Source: Stomoxys calcitrans (Eukaryota > Arthropoda > Insecta > Diptera > Muscidae). Taken from it: a DNA stretch of 64,000 nucleotides. Below, piece after piece: positions 11,034-22,389 of the stretch; position 1 is the stretch's first letter; each line of letters starts with the position of its first letter. Location: the NCBI RefSeq assembly GCF_963082655.1, contig NC_081554.1:62079820-62143819 (forward strand). Reading direction: 5' to 3'. A program made the position numbers and the translations under genes. A model generated the notes under the pieces. It had not been told where the DNA came from and searched no databases. It saw nothing but the letters and a program-made list of their open reading frames with translations.

Positions 11034-11290
11034 CACTTATCACTAAGTGCAGTCCGATTCAAGTTTACAATGATAAAGGACTTCCTCTTAAAGCGGAGTC
11101 GGAACGGCGTGCCGCAGTGTAGCGCACTTCATTGAAGAGAAGTTTTTACATAGCATAGTACCTCACAAATGTTGCCAACATTAGGAGAGGATAATCACCG
11201 CTGAAAATTTTTTCCGATGTTCTTGCCAGGATTCGAACCCAGGCGTTTTGCGACATACATGCAAAACTCTGCGCTACGGTAGCTTCCCCG
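10981..11290 (-). mobile_element. tRNA-derived SINE, minus strand, near full length
   Basis: It reads from tail to head: AATTTGCCCATGAACATCCC, CTTCTCACTTATCACTAAGT, GGAACGGCGTGCCGCAGTG, then the exact box B complement GGATTCGAACC at about 11230 and a box A region (CTCTGCGCTACGGTAGC) near 11275. The promoter boxes are among the better preserved in the window. Confidence 0.88.
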
Positions 11291-12590
11291 GATCAGGAAG
11301 AAGCCTAACACAACTCGCTGTGCCAAATTTCAGCGTCATTTCGGATAAGAAATGCGTCTTTCCTAGGTCCACGTTCTTGTATTGGGAGATCGGTACATAT
11401 GACAGCTATATCGAAATATAGTCTGATCTAAACCATGCTTAGAACGGATTTCGAGGAGCCTTAAACAACTGGATATGCCCTATTTCAGTCAAATCATTAT
11501 AAAAGTACTGCTTTAATGGGCCCAGTACAGATTTGATGGCCCCAAGATCTAGTATGGATTTTATGTGCCCAAGACCTTTAATCTTAAGATCGATCTATAT
11601 GGGTGATATGTCACGTTATAGTTCTTTGCAGCCCATCTTCGAACTTTGCCTGCCTGTGGACATAAAGAATCTGTGCTGTGGAATATATATATTAGACTGT
11701 TTCAAGCTATAAAGGGTTTTTTGCATATTGAGAAACGCATAGCATCCATTTTTTCCTTTTGATATCAAAAAACAAAGTACGATATATAATCGTAATCAGT
11801 TAAAGATAACCCGTGCTGACACGACGTTCAAAGTTGGATATAGTATGTTCTAAGCTATCCAGTTAAGGATTTTAGATCCTTGAATGATGTTTCTAACCAA
11901 ATTACACATTTGTAGGGCAGTTTTAGTTAAAATATGAACTGTACACTTCGCCCCTATTGTAGCTGTGGTGCAATGTACGGTTCGACTCAGAAATTCCTAT
12001 TGATTCGGTTTTGCCACGTTTGTCTCTCTGCCTATCCTTTCTGTACTTCATGTCCGTCTGGCATTTTTTTGTAATCAACGTGGAGATCCCTTTTGATACT
12101 CAATCATAGAAAAATTTTCCGTGTTAACAGCTCCGAAGCATCTTCTAAAATTCTTTCTCGATAGGTCGCATTTACTTTGAGGCCAGTCTCGATGAAAAGG
12201 ATTGAAAAGTAGCTCTGCCATACCATCACTTGAAATGGAAAATTACTTCATGTGACCGTTCGAGGGCTCCAATTCTCGTACATGGGAGATACAAAATGCT
12301 CAATTGGAAAACTTTTTTCGTAAGACTAATCGCTCCATAACCTGAAAATGCTGCCATATAAACCTATCTCCCGATATAATATCTTGAGTCACAGCAATTG
12401 TTATCCGACTTGGCTGATAATTTTGATACAAAAACATTTTGTTTACTTCGAGGTGTTTGAGTTCGCCAACAATAGATAGTTGTGGTAGTCTAGCTAAATA
12501 TCAAATTTAAAGTAAGCATGCTATTAAGTTTCACGAATAATACGAAGTGTTATTAATTCAATTCAGGTATTGTGTTCCCATCCCATTTTA
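11291..12590. other. Intron sequence with diverged array-repeat pieces
   Basis: About 11380-11650 contains GGGAGATCGGTACATATGAC and GACAGCTATATCGAAATATA-like words of the '153-bp' array family, much decayed. Around 11710-11800, GAAACGCATAGCATCCATTT resembles 30018-30090, another dispersed repeat. The remainder shows nothing recognisable. Confidence 0.45.
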
Positions 12591-12640
12591 CCCCTATGCC
12601 TAAATAGAATGTCCATGTGCAAATTTGTATCTGCATTGGG
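12591..12640 (+). mobile_element. SINE 3' tail fragment
   Basis: CCCCTATGCCTAAATAGAAT then GTGCAAATTTGTATCTGCAT matches the SINE 3' end, especially the copy at 4710-4764. Only the last 50 bp or so remain. Confidence 0.65.
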
Positions 12641-12680
12641 TGCCTCAGTCTTTTAGACGGGTAATGACACTGGAAATGAA

Positions 12681-13475
12681 CCAACGCACAGTGGGAGAAA
12701 ATCAAAAAAAAAGCGTGCGTCCCCGGATCGGTTTATATGGCAGCTATACCTGGATATGGACTATTTCAACCACATTTGGCACAGTTGTTGACAGTCATAA
12801 CAAAACACCACATGCAAAATTTCAGCTAAATCGGATAATAATTGCGCCCTCTAGTGGCTCAAGAAGTCAAGGCCCCAGATCGGTTTTTATGGCAGCTATA
12901 TCAGGTTTTGGACCGATATGAACCATTCTTAGCACAGTTATTGGAAGTCAAAACAAAACACGTCATGCAAAATTTCAGCAAAATTAGATATGAATTGGTC
13001 CATGTAGAGGCTCAAGAAATCAAGTTCCCCGATCGGTTTATATGGCAGCTATACCAGGATATGGACCGATTTGAACCATTCTTAACACAGTTGTTGGAAT
13101 TTAAAACAAAACATTTCATGCAAAATTTCGGCCAAAGCGGATAGGAATTACGCCCTCTAGTGGCTCAAGAGGTCAAGACCCAAGATCGGTTTATATGGCA
13201 GCTATATCAAAACATGGACAATTGGTCCATTTACAATCCCAACCGACCTATACTAATAAGAAGTATTTGTGCAAAATTTCATGCGGCTAGCTTTATTCCT
13301 TCGAACATTAGCGTGCTTTCGACAGACAGACGGACGGACATGGCCAGTTCCACTTAAAATGTCATGACGATCAAGAATATATATACTTTATGGGGTCTTA
13401 GACGAATATTTCGAGGAGTTACAAACAGAATGACGAAATAAGTATGACCCATCCTATGGTGGAGGATATAAAAAC
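12681..13475 (+). repeat. Array repeat, + orientation, with complete common end
   Basis: About four units built around GATCGGTTTATATGGCAGCT and GCAAAATTTCAGC, followed by the common end: CAGACAGACGGACGGACATG, CAAGAATATATATACTTTAT, TTCGAGGAGTTACAAACAGA and CCCATCCTATGGTGGAGGAT. The same end closes the repeats at 37.1, 44.3 and 49.9 kb, so this is a discrete mobile repeat carrying an internal array. No coding potential is visible. I cannot assign it to a named family. Confidence 0.8.
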
Positions 13476-14020
13476 TGGTAAAGAAATATAAAGTGTGAGA
13501 ACGGGTGGAGATATTTGGAATAGTAAGAGGTAACGTTTTAGTTTGATTGTGTTCAACATTGTAAGACCCTTTGTTGTTCGGGCGCCCTTTGCTAGCCCCC
13601 TAAAATTAGTCACTTCAATATTTTCATTTGTGGTCCGATTTTCAAAACTCTTCTTTTGCTGGATAGTGCTCAAAAATCCATACAAAAAAGTCCTCACGAC
13701 GTCTACAATATATCCACTGGTTTCGGAGATGTACTAGTTTTAATTTTTTTTTTTTTTTTGTGGAAATGTTGACCGATATAGGCTTCGTATTTTGCAATTT
13801 ACGAATGCATTTGGGGTTCGATTTTCATTTTTATGCATGATTTGTGACAAAATTTCCGACAACTTTGCCGCAGAAGGTGTCCACATCCGATTATTCAGTT
13901 AAAAGTTATGTTGTTTGGAAGTTAAAAAGTGCATTTTTTGTATTTTTTGTCAAATGAAGTATTTTTATTGATTAACACTTATTGAAAAAATTTGCGTTAA
14001 TACCTTACGTTTTTTAGCCA
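13476..14020. other. Spacer between two inverted array repeats
   Basis: AT-rich, with T-runs at about 13742-13760. The frames at 13419-13697 (-) and 13543-13737 (+) are short and unrecognised. It separates the + array end at 13475 from the - array end at 14021. Confidence 0.4.
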
Positions 14021-14550
14021 CCACCATAGGATGGGAGTATACTAATCTAGTCATTCCGTTTGTAACACCTCGAAATATTGATCTAGGACCCCATAAAGTA
14101 TGTATTTTCTGTCCTTCTATCGAAATCAAGATAGCTGTCGAACGCATAAAGCTGGCTGTTTGAAATTTTGCGCAGATACTTAATAGTCATGTAGGTCGTT
14201 GGGGATTGCCATATCGGTTCAGATTCGGTTCCCATATCAAACCCTGGAAGCCGCAATTTTCGTCCGATTTGGCTAAAATGCGGGATTCTGTTATGACATG
14301 CGATGTTCTGTTATGACTTCCAACAACTGTGTCAAGTACGGTTTAAATCGGTCAAGAACCTGATATAGCTCCCATATAAACCGATCTCCCGTTTTGACTT
14401 CTTGAGCCCCTGGCAGACTTAATTTTCATCCGCTTTGGCTGAAATTTTGCACATAGTCCTCTGTTATGACTTCCAACAACTGTGACAAGTACGGTCCCAA
14501 TCGATATATAACCTGATATAGGGCCTTGAAATTTTGCATACGATCTCGCT
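14021..14550 (-). repeat. Array repeat, minus orientation
   Basis: It starts CCACCACCATAGGATGGGAG, then TCATTCCGTTTGTAACACCT and CCCCATAAAGTATGTATTTT (the common end in reverse), followed by two or three units with GCTCCCATATAAACCGATCT and ATGACTTCCAACAACTGTG. It faces the + copy that ends at 13475. Confidence 0.8.
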
Positions 14551-14589
14551 AGCAATTCAGCTCGAACCATTTCATATTTTGTACTAGTT

Positions 14590-16690
14590 TTTTTTTTCGA
14601 TTTCTCCCACTGTAGAACGTCTCAGCATTTTCTCCACTTGCCCTAAACCCGCTACCACTTGGCGCACTTGTTCTGTATATGTGTGCTCGTAGTCTTGTGC
14701 CGTAATGATACCGAAAGCTTTATATAAAGTTAAAGCTATATATAAAGGCTGTATGCCCATTGGGAATTGACCTTAAGGGCATGGGGCGGTTTAATATCTG
14801 CACCCTCTTTTCTCCTTATGATTCAGATCGTTGTCCTGCCGACCGTTTCACTGTTCCAAAGTTCTACACTCGCTGCCAGAAAATCTTCGGATTCACCAAG
14901 TTTACTGTTGGTAGTCCTCTAACCTTTATATTTCAATGTCTGCCATTACTACCCCTTATTCCGCAATGGCCCGGCAACAAAACAGTGCGTATCGTGCTAT
15001 TCTCCGTGAAAGCGTTACTCATCTTCTTACATTCCAAGTCTACGGCAGCGCAGAGGTTAGCCAGTCCGCCTGTGACGCTGAACGCCTGGGTTCGAATCCT
15101 GGTGAGAACATCAGAAAAAAATTTCAGCGATGGTTATTTCCTCCTAATGCTGCAGACATTCGTGAGGTAATTTGCCATGTAAAAACTTCTTCCCAAAAAA
15201 GTGTCGCTCTGCGGCACGCCGTTTGGACTCGGCTATAAGAAGGAGGAGCCTTATCAATGAGCCTAAACTTGAGTAGGACAGCACTTATTGATATGTGAGA
15301 AATTTGCCACTGTTCCTGAATGGAAAGTTTATGGCCAAATTTGCATTTTACAAGACCAAGACCGTCCGCGACTTCACCATCCTTGTTGTTATAGCAATGA
15401 TGGCCAGTTTACTAAACATCTTCACACTGGACGTTCTCGCTTTAAATCCATAACACCTCGGGCATTCTGCGATATGGTAAGGTAGTTGGAGACAGATATT
15501 AGTCCCTGGATTCCGAATATAGACTATTTCACTCACTCCATTTCGATCCTAAGGCCCATCTACATAGTGTCTCAACACCTGTGAGAATTCTCGGTACGCT
15601 TACAAATGTGAGACTTCCAGTTCAGTTTTCTCTCCAATTCCTAAGTATTTTACCTTGCCGGATTTCGAAATCGTTCGCTTGAGGAAACGTGGTGCGTTAT
15701 ATTGGCCCACCTTCATCTTCCTTATGAACAGGTAGCTTTTAGTCTTCTCTGGGTTTAAAAAGAGACCCTAGGTCTAGCCTTGTCGTACGCCTTCTCTGCT
15801 TTTCTGCATAGCTGATTCGGTTCCTTACCCCTGAAAAGTAATTTAACTTCATCTGCTTAGCAGACCGGTTCAAATCCCTCCTCATACAGCCTCCGTAATA
15901 GGTTGTTTATGGCGATTAAGCCCATAGGAGTGGCGTTTACATGCCCCCTATGGCGTGCCCTAAGCAACTTTCTAACTTATCTTTATGGCATGTGCTATCC
16001 AATTTATCTACCTGTTGCTTAGCCTATAGTTAATCCAGTCTCAAAGCACCTGATCTACCCGATACTGCTCTAAGAATTTGATCAGTGTGTCAGTCCTCAC
16101 ATTGTTTAAAGCCCCCTCGAAGTTAGTGAATGTCGCCATCGGCATTGAAGGTTTCTTCGATTTATGCACAACCTCAACCAGGACAGTCTCCAACAACCTA
16201 CCCTTCACATAGGCATGCTGCCTGTATCCGAGCAATTTGCTGGATACCCTACTCTTCGACTCCAACGAAGTTCACCATGGTTTCATGGTAATCAAATGTA
16301 TGAACCAATTCTCAAAGAGATTTCTGGAGAACTGCTCCGCTGAGGTTAGCGATGGGTGGGAAGGCATCGGACTCAGGTTGACCCGGATCTAGGAAAACCA
16401 GATAGAACGTCGTGCCAGAGTTTGGTTACCCAATATGGGCTGCGACACAACTTCTGGAGTGTGTGGCCAAGGTGTACAAAAGTGTTCCCATAGACGACAA
16501 GTCCGTGATCGCCACAGAGCCATCAAACGACAACAGAATTTTTTTTGTTCTCTATATTTCGCAGGCTGGGACAGCCCTAAAGATATTGGGCTTTGGGGAG
16601 ACGAAATTAAAATCCTATGCTCGTCAAGTTTAGATGTCTGCAACCATTTGAATTTGAAAGGTCGACATCCTTGAAGAAACAATGATGCTT
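14590..16690 (-). mobile_element. LINE-R fragment, minus strand, with nested SINE
   Basis: Left to right it passes from the C-terminal region (CTCAGCATTTTCTCCACTTG, matching 30660 onwards) through RNase H (AACATCTTCACACTGGACGT, matching 31132 onwards) to reverse transcriptase. At 16041-16265 the minus strand reads QHAYVKGRLLETVLVEVV and MATFTNFEGALNNV, the conserved RT region before the active site (decayed LDIEGAFNNV). A + strand LINE-R 3' scrap (CATGGGGCGGTTTAATATCT, about 14779) is spliced in near the left end. Frames are broken. Confidence 0.75.
15043..15350 (+). mobile_element. tRNA-derived SINE inserted in LINE-R
   Basis: Box A-like GCAGCGCAGAGGTTAGCCAG and a perfect box B (GGTTCGAATCC at about 15090) are followed by TGCTGCAGACATTCGTGAGG, TCTGCGGCACGCCGTTTGGA and the tail CAAATTTGCATTT. 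LINE-R continues on both sides (TTACATTCCAAG left, TTACAAGACCAAG right; possibly a decayed target duplication). Confidence 0.87.
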
Positions 16691-17500
16691 AAGGTCGTGC
16701 AGATTAACTTAAACAACTCAACGGAAGCTTCAGAAATCCTGTATATCTTGCTAGTCGAGGAGGATGTAAAGGCATCATCCGGATACCTTACGTTTAAGAA
16801 AATGAGTTAAAGGCCTTAAGCAGCAGTGGTTGCAGGACAATATAGGTATCAGTGAGCCTAAATCGTGCCCAAAAAAGGCTTAAAGGAGTTTTACAGAAAT
16901 GTGCGATAAGAAAGACATTTTCCCCATTCCAATGCGCTGAATTGAATTACTGTTCAGTACTTCCTAGATAAATCCCCCAGCTATGTCTTACTAATATTTT
17001 GAACTACTTAAGAAGTTCAAAGGTAACAAAAACTCCCGATAGACCAATATCTCACGTTCCACTTTCCTTTGAGTATAATTCAGAGGCACAGGTATCTTGT
17101 GGGAGCAACTATGGTACCACTTGAAGTGTTTGAGGGATAAATTATACATGAAACCTATGAGCTTAAATGAAGGATTCTGTTGGTTGGTTAATGGTATAAA
17201 AATGACTAAAAATGCTTCTGGAGGAAAGAAGAAGAACTTTGAACTTGAACTTTGTGATAGCTACCCATTAAGAACACTTTTAGCGAAGCCGCTGTTCTTA
17301 TTAGACGTCGCGCCAAGTTTTTTAATAAACTTGAGGTCCAGCCACTTTTTATTATTCTTACTCTATGGGGCGTTATATTTTCCCCAAAGAAAGTCAAAGC
17401 CAGATAAATTCTATTTCAGAGAAAGACAATGGCCTAGGCAAATAGAGACATTGGAAGATGAGAAGGGATCAGTCTTGTAATGATCCCTCGTGACCTGAAC
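16691..17500 (+). other. LINE endonuclease scrap and unassigned sequence
   Basis: From 16684, ATGCTTAAGGTCGTGCAGAT encodes MLKVVQINLNNSTEASEIL, which resembles the start of a LINE endonuclease domain (VQINLNHC-like). It decays within about 120 bp. The open frame at 17097-17480 (127 codons) shows no family likeness and no start context. Confidence 0.45.
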
Positions 17501-18637
17501 CAGGTCGTCAGAAGTCTCTCCGGACCATTCCTTAACGGCTAGTTGAGCCTGGCGCAGCCACTGTACCAGTTGTGATTTTAGCAGAAGACAAAATGCTACG
17601 TATGGCCTGACAAATAACTTTTTCCAAAAATTTTTTGAAAAAAGTGTTTTGAAATTTTTGCTCAGTTTTCACCCAAAACATATCCACATAACTGGTAATT
17701 TTTGCCCATTATTCGCTATTAGATCGAGCGATTGTTTAAAATAAGTTTCGATTGGAGTATTATGTTTTGAAAATTATCACAACTTCCTGTTACATAGTGC
17801 CATACTTTTTCTGCATTCAAAATAGCATTCGAGTATGCAAGTGGCAATGTGTGGGTATTTGCATGGCAGATTTTATCTGTAACTCCTTGTGGATGTGTGT
17901 GTGTGTGTGAGAGAGATTATATGTCTCTCGACAAGTCCTGACTATTATTGCATTTAATGTTTTTGCATTAATTTTATTCGAATATCTCTTCGATATCTCG
18001 ATATGGCGATTTTATTCAATTGCTTATTATTATTTTTACAACAAACAATTATTGAATTTCATGTTGTGAAATTAATTATATTAACTCCGCTGTTGCTGTT
18101 GTCGTTGCCATTGCCGTTGCTCTCTCCCTGCCTCATGAGTGAGTATTCAATGTTTATTCAATTGTCATTGGCTGGCTGACATTGTTTTCTTTGACTTAAC
18201 TTTACCGAACGTTGAATGGAATGAGCGGTTGCAACTTGTATCTCTGTGCTGGCGATAAGAGAAGATTTAAAATTTTATCTTTTCATTGGCAATTTAAATT
18301 TTGAACTGAATCCTTGCCTTGTGCATATATATATAGAGGCAATTAACGAAAGTGTTAACAACTTCACTTTGAGTGGAAAGTGACAAGTTAAACACGCTGT
18401 CACACTGATGATATGTTGTCCATTGAAGCGTATGAGTGATGCGATAATTGTGGGCCCACAATGCGTATGAGGAATATTGGCGACATTAAAGATTTTATCG
18501 ACATTTCAATTCAAAGAGAGATTCAATGAAGAAGAATTTATGATAGTTTTAAAGAAATTTTATTGGATGTGCTTTAACCAAACGATGAGGTAACATTTGA
18601 TAAAAATTTTAATGCTAAAGGGCTAATCATAGTTAGA
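17501..18637. other. Intron sequence, no gene seen
   Basis: Apart from a (GT)n-(GA)n microsatellite at about 17893-17918 and a few GTTGCCATTGCC-like trinucleotide runs near 18095, I see nothing recognisable. The region seems less repeat-derived than its surroundings and may be original intron. Confidence 0.45.
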
Positions 18638-19108
18638 GTAACTTTGAGCATCAAAGAGATTTACCATATTTCACCTCAGTGCAGAGACTTCTCTGGTCTC
18701 AATGTGTTCTTTTCGAATCAAGGTAATGATCAGTGATAGGGAATTTATACCCAAGTTCAAATGACAACATGTTGCTAAAAGTGGAGATTAACAAGGCTTA
18801 AGCGTTAATAAATGTCGACAGCATTAGCCAGTGGACAACCACCAAAGTTTTTATAACCACCACCACCACAATAGCAACTTTGAGCATCATCGAGGTGCAC
18901 CATATTTCACCTCAGTGCAGATCCTTCTCTGTCATCAATGTGTGATGTTAGAATCAAAGTAAAGATCAATGATTGGGAATTTCTAACTAAGTTCAAATGA
19001 CGACTTGTTTGCTGAGAGTGGAAATTAACAAGGCTTAAGGGTTAATTAGTGACGACAGCATTAGCCAATGGATAACCACCAAAGTTTTTAAAACCACCAC
19101 CATATACT
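18638..19108 (+). repeat. Tandem duplication of about 233 bp
   Basis: AACTTTGAGCATCAAAGAGA (about 18642) begins a segment repeated from AACTTTGAGCATCATCGAGG (about 18875). Both run through TTTCACCTCAGTGCAGA, GTTCAAATGAC, TTAACAAGGCTTAAG and ACCACCAAAGTTTTT. The copies are clearly diverged. The function is unknown. Confidence 0.85.
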
Positions 19109-19683
19109 AATTAAGTCATGCCGTTTTCAACACATCGAAATATCCATTTCCGACCCTACAAAATATATATTTCGTATCGTCATAAAATTCTAAGACGATT
19201 TAACGATGCCCGTGTCTGTCTGTATGTCTGCCCGTCCGTCTATGTGTCCGTTAGTTGTAATCACGCTACAGTCTTTAAAAATTGTGATATTGAGTTGAAA
19301 TTTCGCACAGACTTGTATTTTTTCTAACGCAGGTTTAGTTCTTGATTGAGCCAAATCGCATATAATTTGGATGTATGTATCATATAGACCGATCTGGGGA
19401 TTAGGTGTCTTAAGCCCATTAAAGCCGCATTTTTGTCCAATTTCGCTGTAATTTGAAAGAGTGAGTTGTACTAAGGGCCCCGACCCGAATTTAGTATATC
19501 AGGACATATTTAGAGGTGACGCATAGACCGATCTGCCTGTTTAGGGTCTTAAGTCCATAACAGGCGCATTCATTACCCTATTTTGCTGCTATTCAGAATA
19601 GTGAGGTTTACGAAGCCCGTCGAGATTCTAACCAAATGTACCAAATGTGGTATAGATCGAAATATATTTGAATATAGTTGCTA
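19095..19683 (-). repeat. Array repeat, minus orientation, second subtype of common end
   Basis: ACTAATTAAGTCATGCCGTT, CATCGAAATATCCATTTCCG and TCCGTCTATGTGTCCG form the reversed common end of the subtype also seen at 49.8-49.9 kb. Diverged units follow (AGACCGATCTGGGGATTAGG and AGACCGATCTGCCTGTTTAG). It is interrupted on the right by a MITE. Confidence 0.7.
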
Positions 19684-19920
19684 TTGGGTTGCCCAAAAAG
19701 TAATTGCGGATTTTTTAAAAGAAAGTAAATGCATTTTTAATAAAACTTAGAATGAACTTTAATCAAATATACTTTTTTTACACTTTTTTTTTGAAGCAAG
19801 CTAAAAGTAACAGCTGATAACTGACAGAAGAAAGAATGCAATTACAGAGTCACAAGCTGTGAAAAAATTTGTCAACGCCAACTATATGAAAAATCCGCAA
19901 TTACTTTTTGGGCAACTCAA
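19684..19920 (+). mobile_element. mariner-type MITE, copy 1
   Basis: 237 bp with TIRs of about 28 bp (TTGGGTTGCCCAAAAAGTAA TTGCGGAT and its complement), flanked by TA. The interior has no coding capacity. Four more copies are at 26987, 27859, 29573 and about 37853. The TIR and TA target indicate Tc1/mariner mobilisation. Confidence 0.92.
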
Positions 19921-19949
19921 TATATAGATCGATCTGCCGATTTTGGAGC

Positions 19950-22378
19950 TTGGGCTGATGGCTGAAATGACTATGCCAAGATGAAACATTTTCTCTCAAA
20001 AACACATATCCAAACTGAAACTCTAGTAGACGATATAGTAGTGAGTGCAGAGGCAACGGAAGACATGTTGAGGCTTTTGATGAAAACCCATTTTTCACAG
20101 GATAAGAAGGGACTCACGGAGTCACCGGAATCTTGGAATAATGAGGTTGATCGAAGACTTATCATAACGGCATGGAAGCCTTGAGGGGTATCAAACCATA
20201 TAAGTCACCCTGACCTGATGGAATATTTCCGGCGCTACTACAGGCCGACTACCTGGCACGCCATCTGGTCAACATTTTCACAGCGTGCCTTCGACTTTGA
20301 AAGCCTGGCAGGAGGAAGGGGTGGTATTTATACTCCAGCCCAGCAAGGCAAGTTATGCGACAGCAAAGGCCTACACTCCATACGTTCCTTCTACTCAAAA
20401 GGAAGTAGGACATCCAGCGAAGGAGGAGTAGGACATCCAGCGAACTGTTCAAATACAAACAGAATGCCCATTTCAAGGGAAGTGGTCGGTGCAGATTTCC
20501 CTGAACGAGATTGAGCATAAAATAGAAGAATCCTTCTATGCTAAGCAGCAGATGGATAAATTGTGGGTCTAATAACCTACAATAAGTAAAAAGGGGAAAG
20601 TGGCACAGAGCACGTCACAGGGGGGCATTTTATCGTCACTCCTATGGGTGACCACCAAAAATGACCTTCTATTGAATGAGGACCGATTTGAACAAGATGT
20701 TACAATACTTCTAACATGTAAGGATCCGAATCAACTATATAGAAGGCCCAAAAGGGGCTTGCAGGTGACATATGACTGGGCTAGACCTAAAGGTCTCAAT
20801 GTTAACCCAGAGAACACTGAAATCTGCCTGTTTACGAGAAACACGCAAATTTACACATTTTGCCCATGAACATTCCACTAAGGAACAGGGGCAAATTTCT
20901 CACACATCAATGAGTTCAGCCCGATTCAAGTTTAAGCTCAATGATAAGGGGCCTTCTTTTTATAGGCGAGTCTGAACGGCGTGCCGCAGTGCGACACCTC
21001 CTTAGAGAGAAGTTTTACATGGCATAGTACCTCAAAAATGTTGCAAGCGTTAGGAGGGTAGAACCACCGCTGAAAATCTTTTCTGATGGTCTCGCCAGGA
21101 TTCAAACCCAGGCGTCCAGCTTCATAGGCGGACATGCTAATCTCTGCGCTACAGTGGCCTTACGAGAGGGACGAGGGTGGGACAATTTCGATATCTAACA
21201 AGGTCAAATACTTAGGCGTGATCTTGGACAGGAAACTAACTAGGAAGAGTCACATTCAGGAGCAAACTGAGGAGGCTTTCAGATGTTGGACACTATGTAT
21301 ATGGGCCATAGGCTCGAAATGGGGCTTGCATCCGAGGATAGTCCACTGGCTCTACAGGAGCGCGATTAGACCAATAGTTAATCACGCCTCAGTAGTTTGG
21401 TGGACTGCTATGGATAAAAGTTCAAAAAAGTTAAGCAAGGCGACGATAAGAAGCCCGAATGGATTAAAAGAAGTTTCCGATCGAATACCTGAGGTGAGAC
21501 TTGGGGTCGAGTGAGAGACACTGCCGCCTGAGGCACAGTGTTGGATTGACGGAACTCTGGTATTGCCTCCTAGAAGATCATGCTATACCGATGGATCAAA
21601 GCTAGAGGAAAGAGTGGGCCTGGGGGTCTACATTAAGAACCCAAGGACTGATATCTATTTTCGATTGCCTGACTATAATACGGTCCTGCAGGCGGATATC
21701 CGGGCGATCACGGAACGCGTGAGGTGGTGTGGTGTTCACGCGAGGACGTCGAGTGTGAACATCTTTACAGACAGTAAACTGGCCATCAGGGTAATAACAA
21801 CCAGGAAGGTAAGGTAATAACGGTTTTGGAATGTAAAAAGGAGGATAAAGCCTTTTCAGAGGATGGCACAATCCGAATCGGAGTAAGGGGGAATGAAAGA
21901 GCAGACGATTTGAAGGTGAAGGCCAGAGGACTGCAGTCAATAAACTTGATTAACCTGACGCTTTTCGGGTTGACGCAGTCCGAGTAAAGGGCGTGGTTGC
22001 CGAACCCCGAACACTGTGGAACGGCGAAACGGTCGTTAGGACGACGAAAATCCTAAGGAGAGATACGGATCGTGAGAGGACGAGGCTATTATTGAAAGGG
22101 AACAAAAAGGAGGTCAGTATGGCTTTCGGTGCCATAACGGGACACATACGACTAAGAGCTCACTTATGGAAAATAGGTGCGGTAAGTGATAGCATGTGGG
22201 AAGATGATGAGACGTTGGGGCATTTTCTATGTCATTGCCCGGCTTTCGCGGCTAACAGACACCGGTACTTAGGAAGGGATACATTACCAGACATGAACCA
22301 ACTAAGTGACGTGGTATGGAAAACAATTATGGATTCTATAAGTAGTACGGATTTCTTTAATTTTTTTTTCTGTTTTCG
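19950..22378 (+). mobile_element. LINE-R, longest + strand copy, frame-broken
   Basis: In order: a linker before RT (ESPESWNNEVDRRLI at about 20115-20160), RT with TSQGGILSSLLWVTTKNDLL (about 20610-20670; the YADD box is damaged), GLNVNPENTEICLFT (about 20785-20835), then after a nested SINE KYLGVILDRKLTRKSHIQEQ (about 21200-21262), GLHPRIVHWLYRSAIRPIV, and RNase H from SCYTDGSKLEERVGLGVYI (about 21580-21640) to NIFTDSKLAIRVITTR. The C-terminal domain ends near 22360. Frameshifts and deletions (no zinc-finger first cysteines at 22195) make it non-functional. It shows the domain order of the family best. Confidence 0.85.
20840..21159 (-). mobile_element. tRNA-derived SINE inserted in LINE-R, with 8-bp target duplication
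   Basis: TTACGAGA is present at 20832-20839 and 21160-21167. Removing the SINE restores the LINE-R frame around CLFTRE. The SINE reads tail (TTTTGCCCATGAACATTCCA) to head (GCTAATCTCTGCGCTACAGT), with box B complement GGATTCAAACCC. Confidence 0.92.
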
Positions 22379-22389
22379 AGGTTACTTTT

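Noticed and set aside
17097..17480. 127-codon open frame as a gene
   Set aside because: No recognisable motif, no splice or promoter context, and surrounded by LINE scraps.
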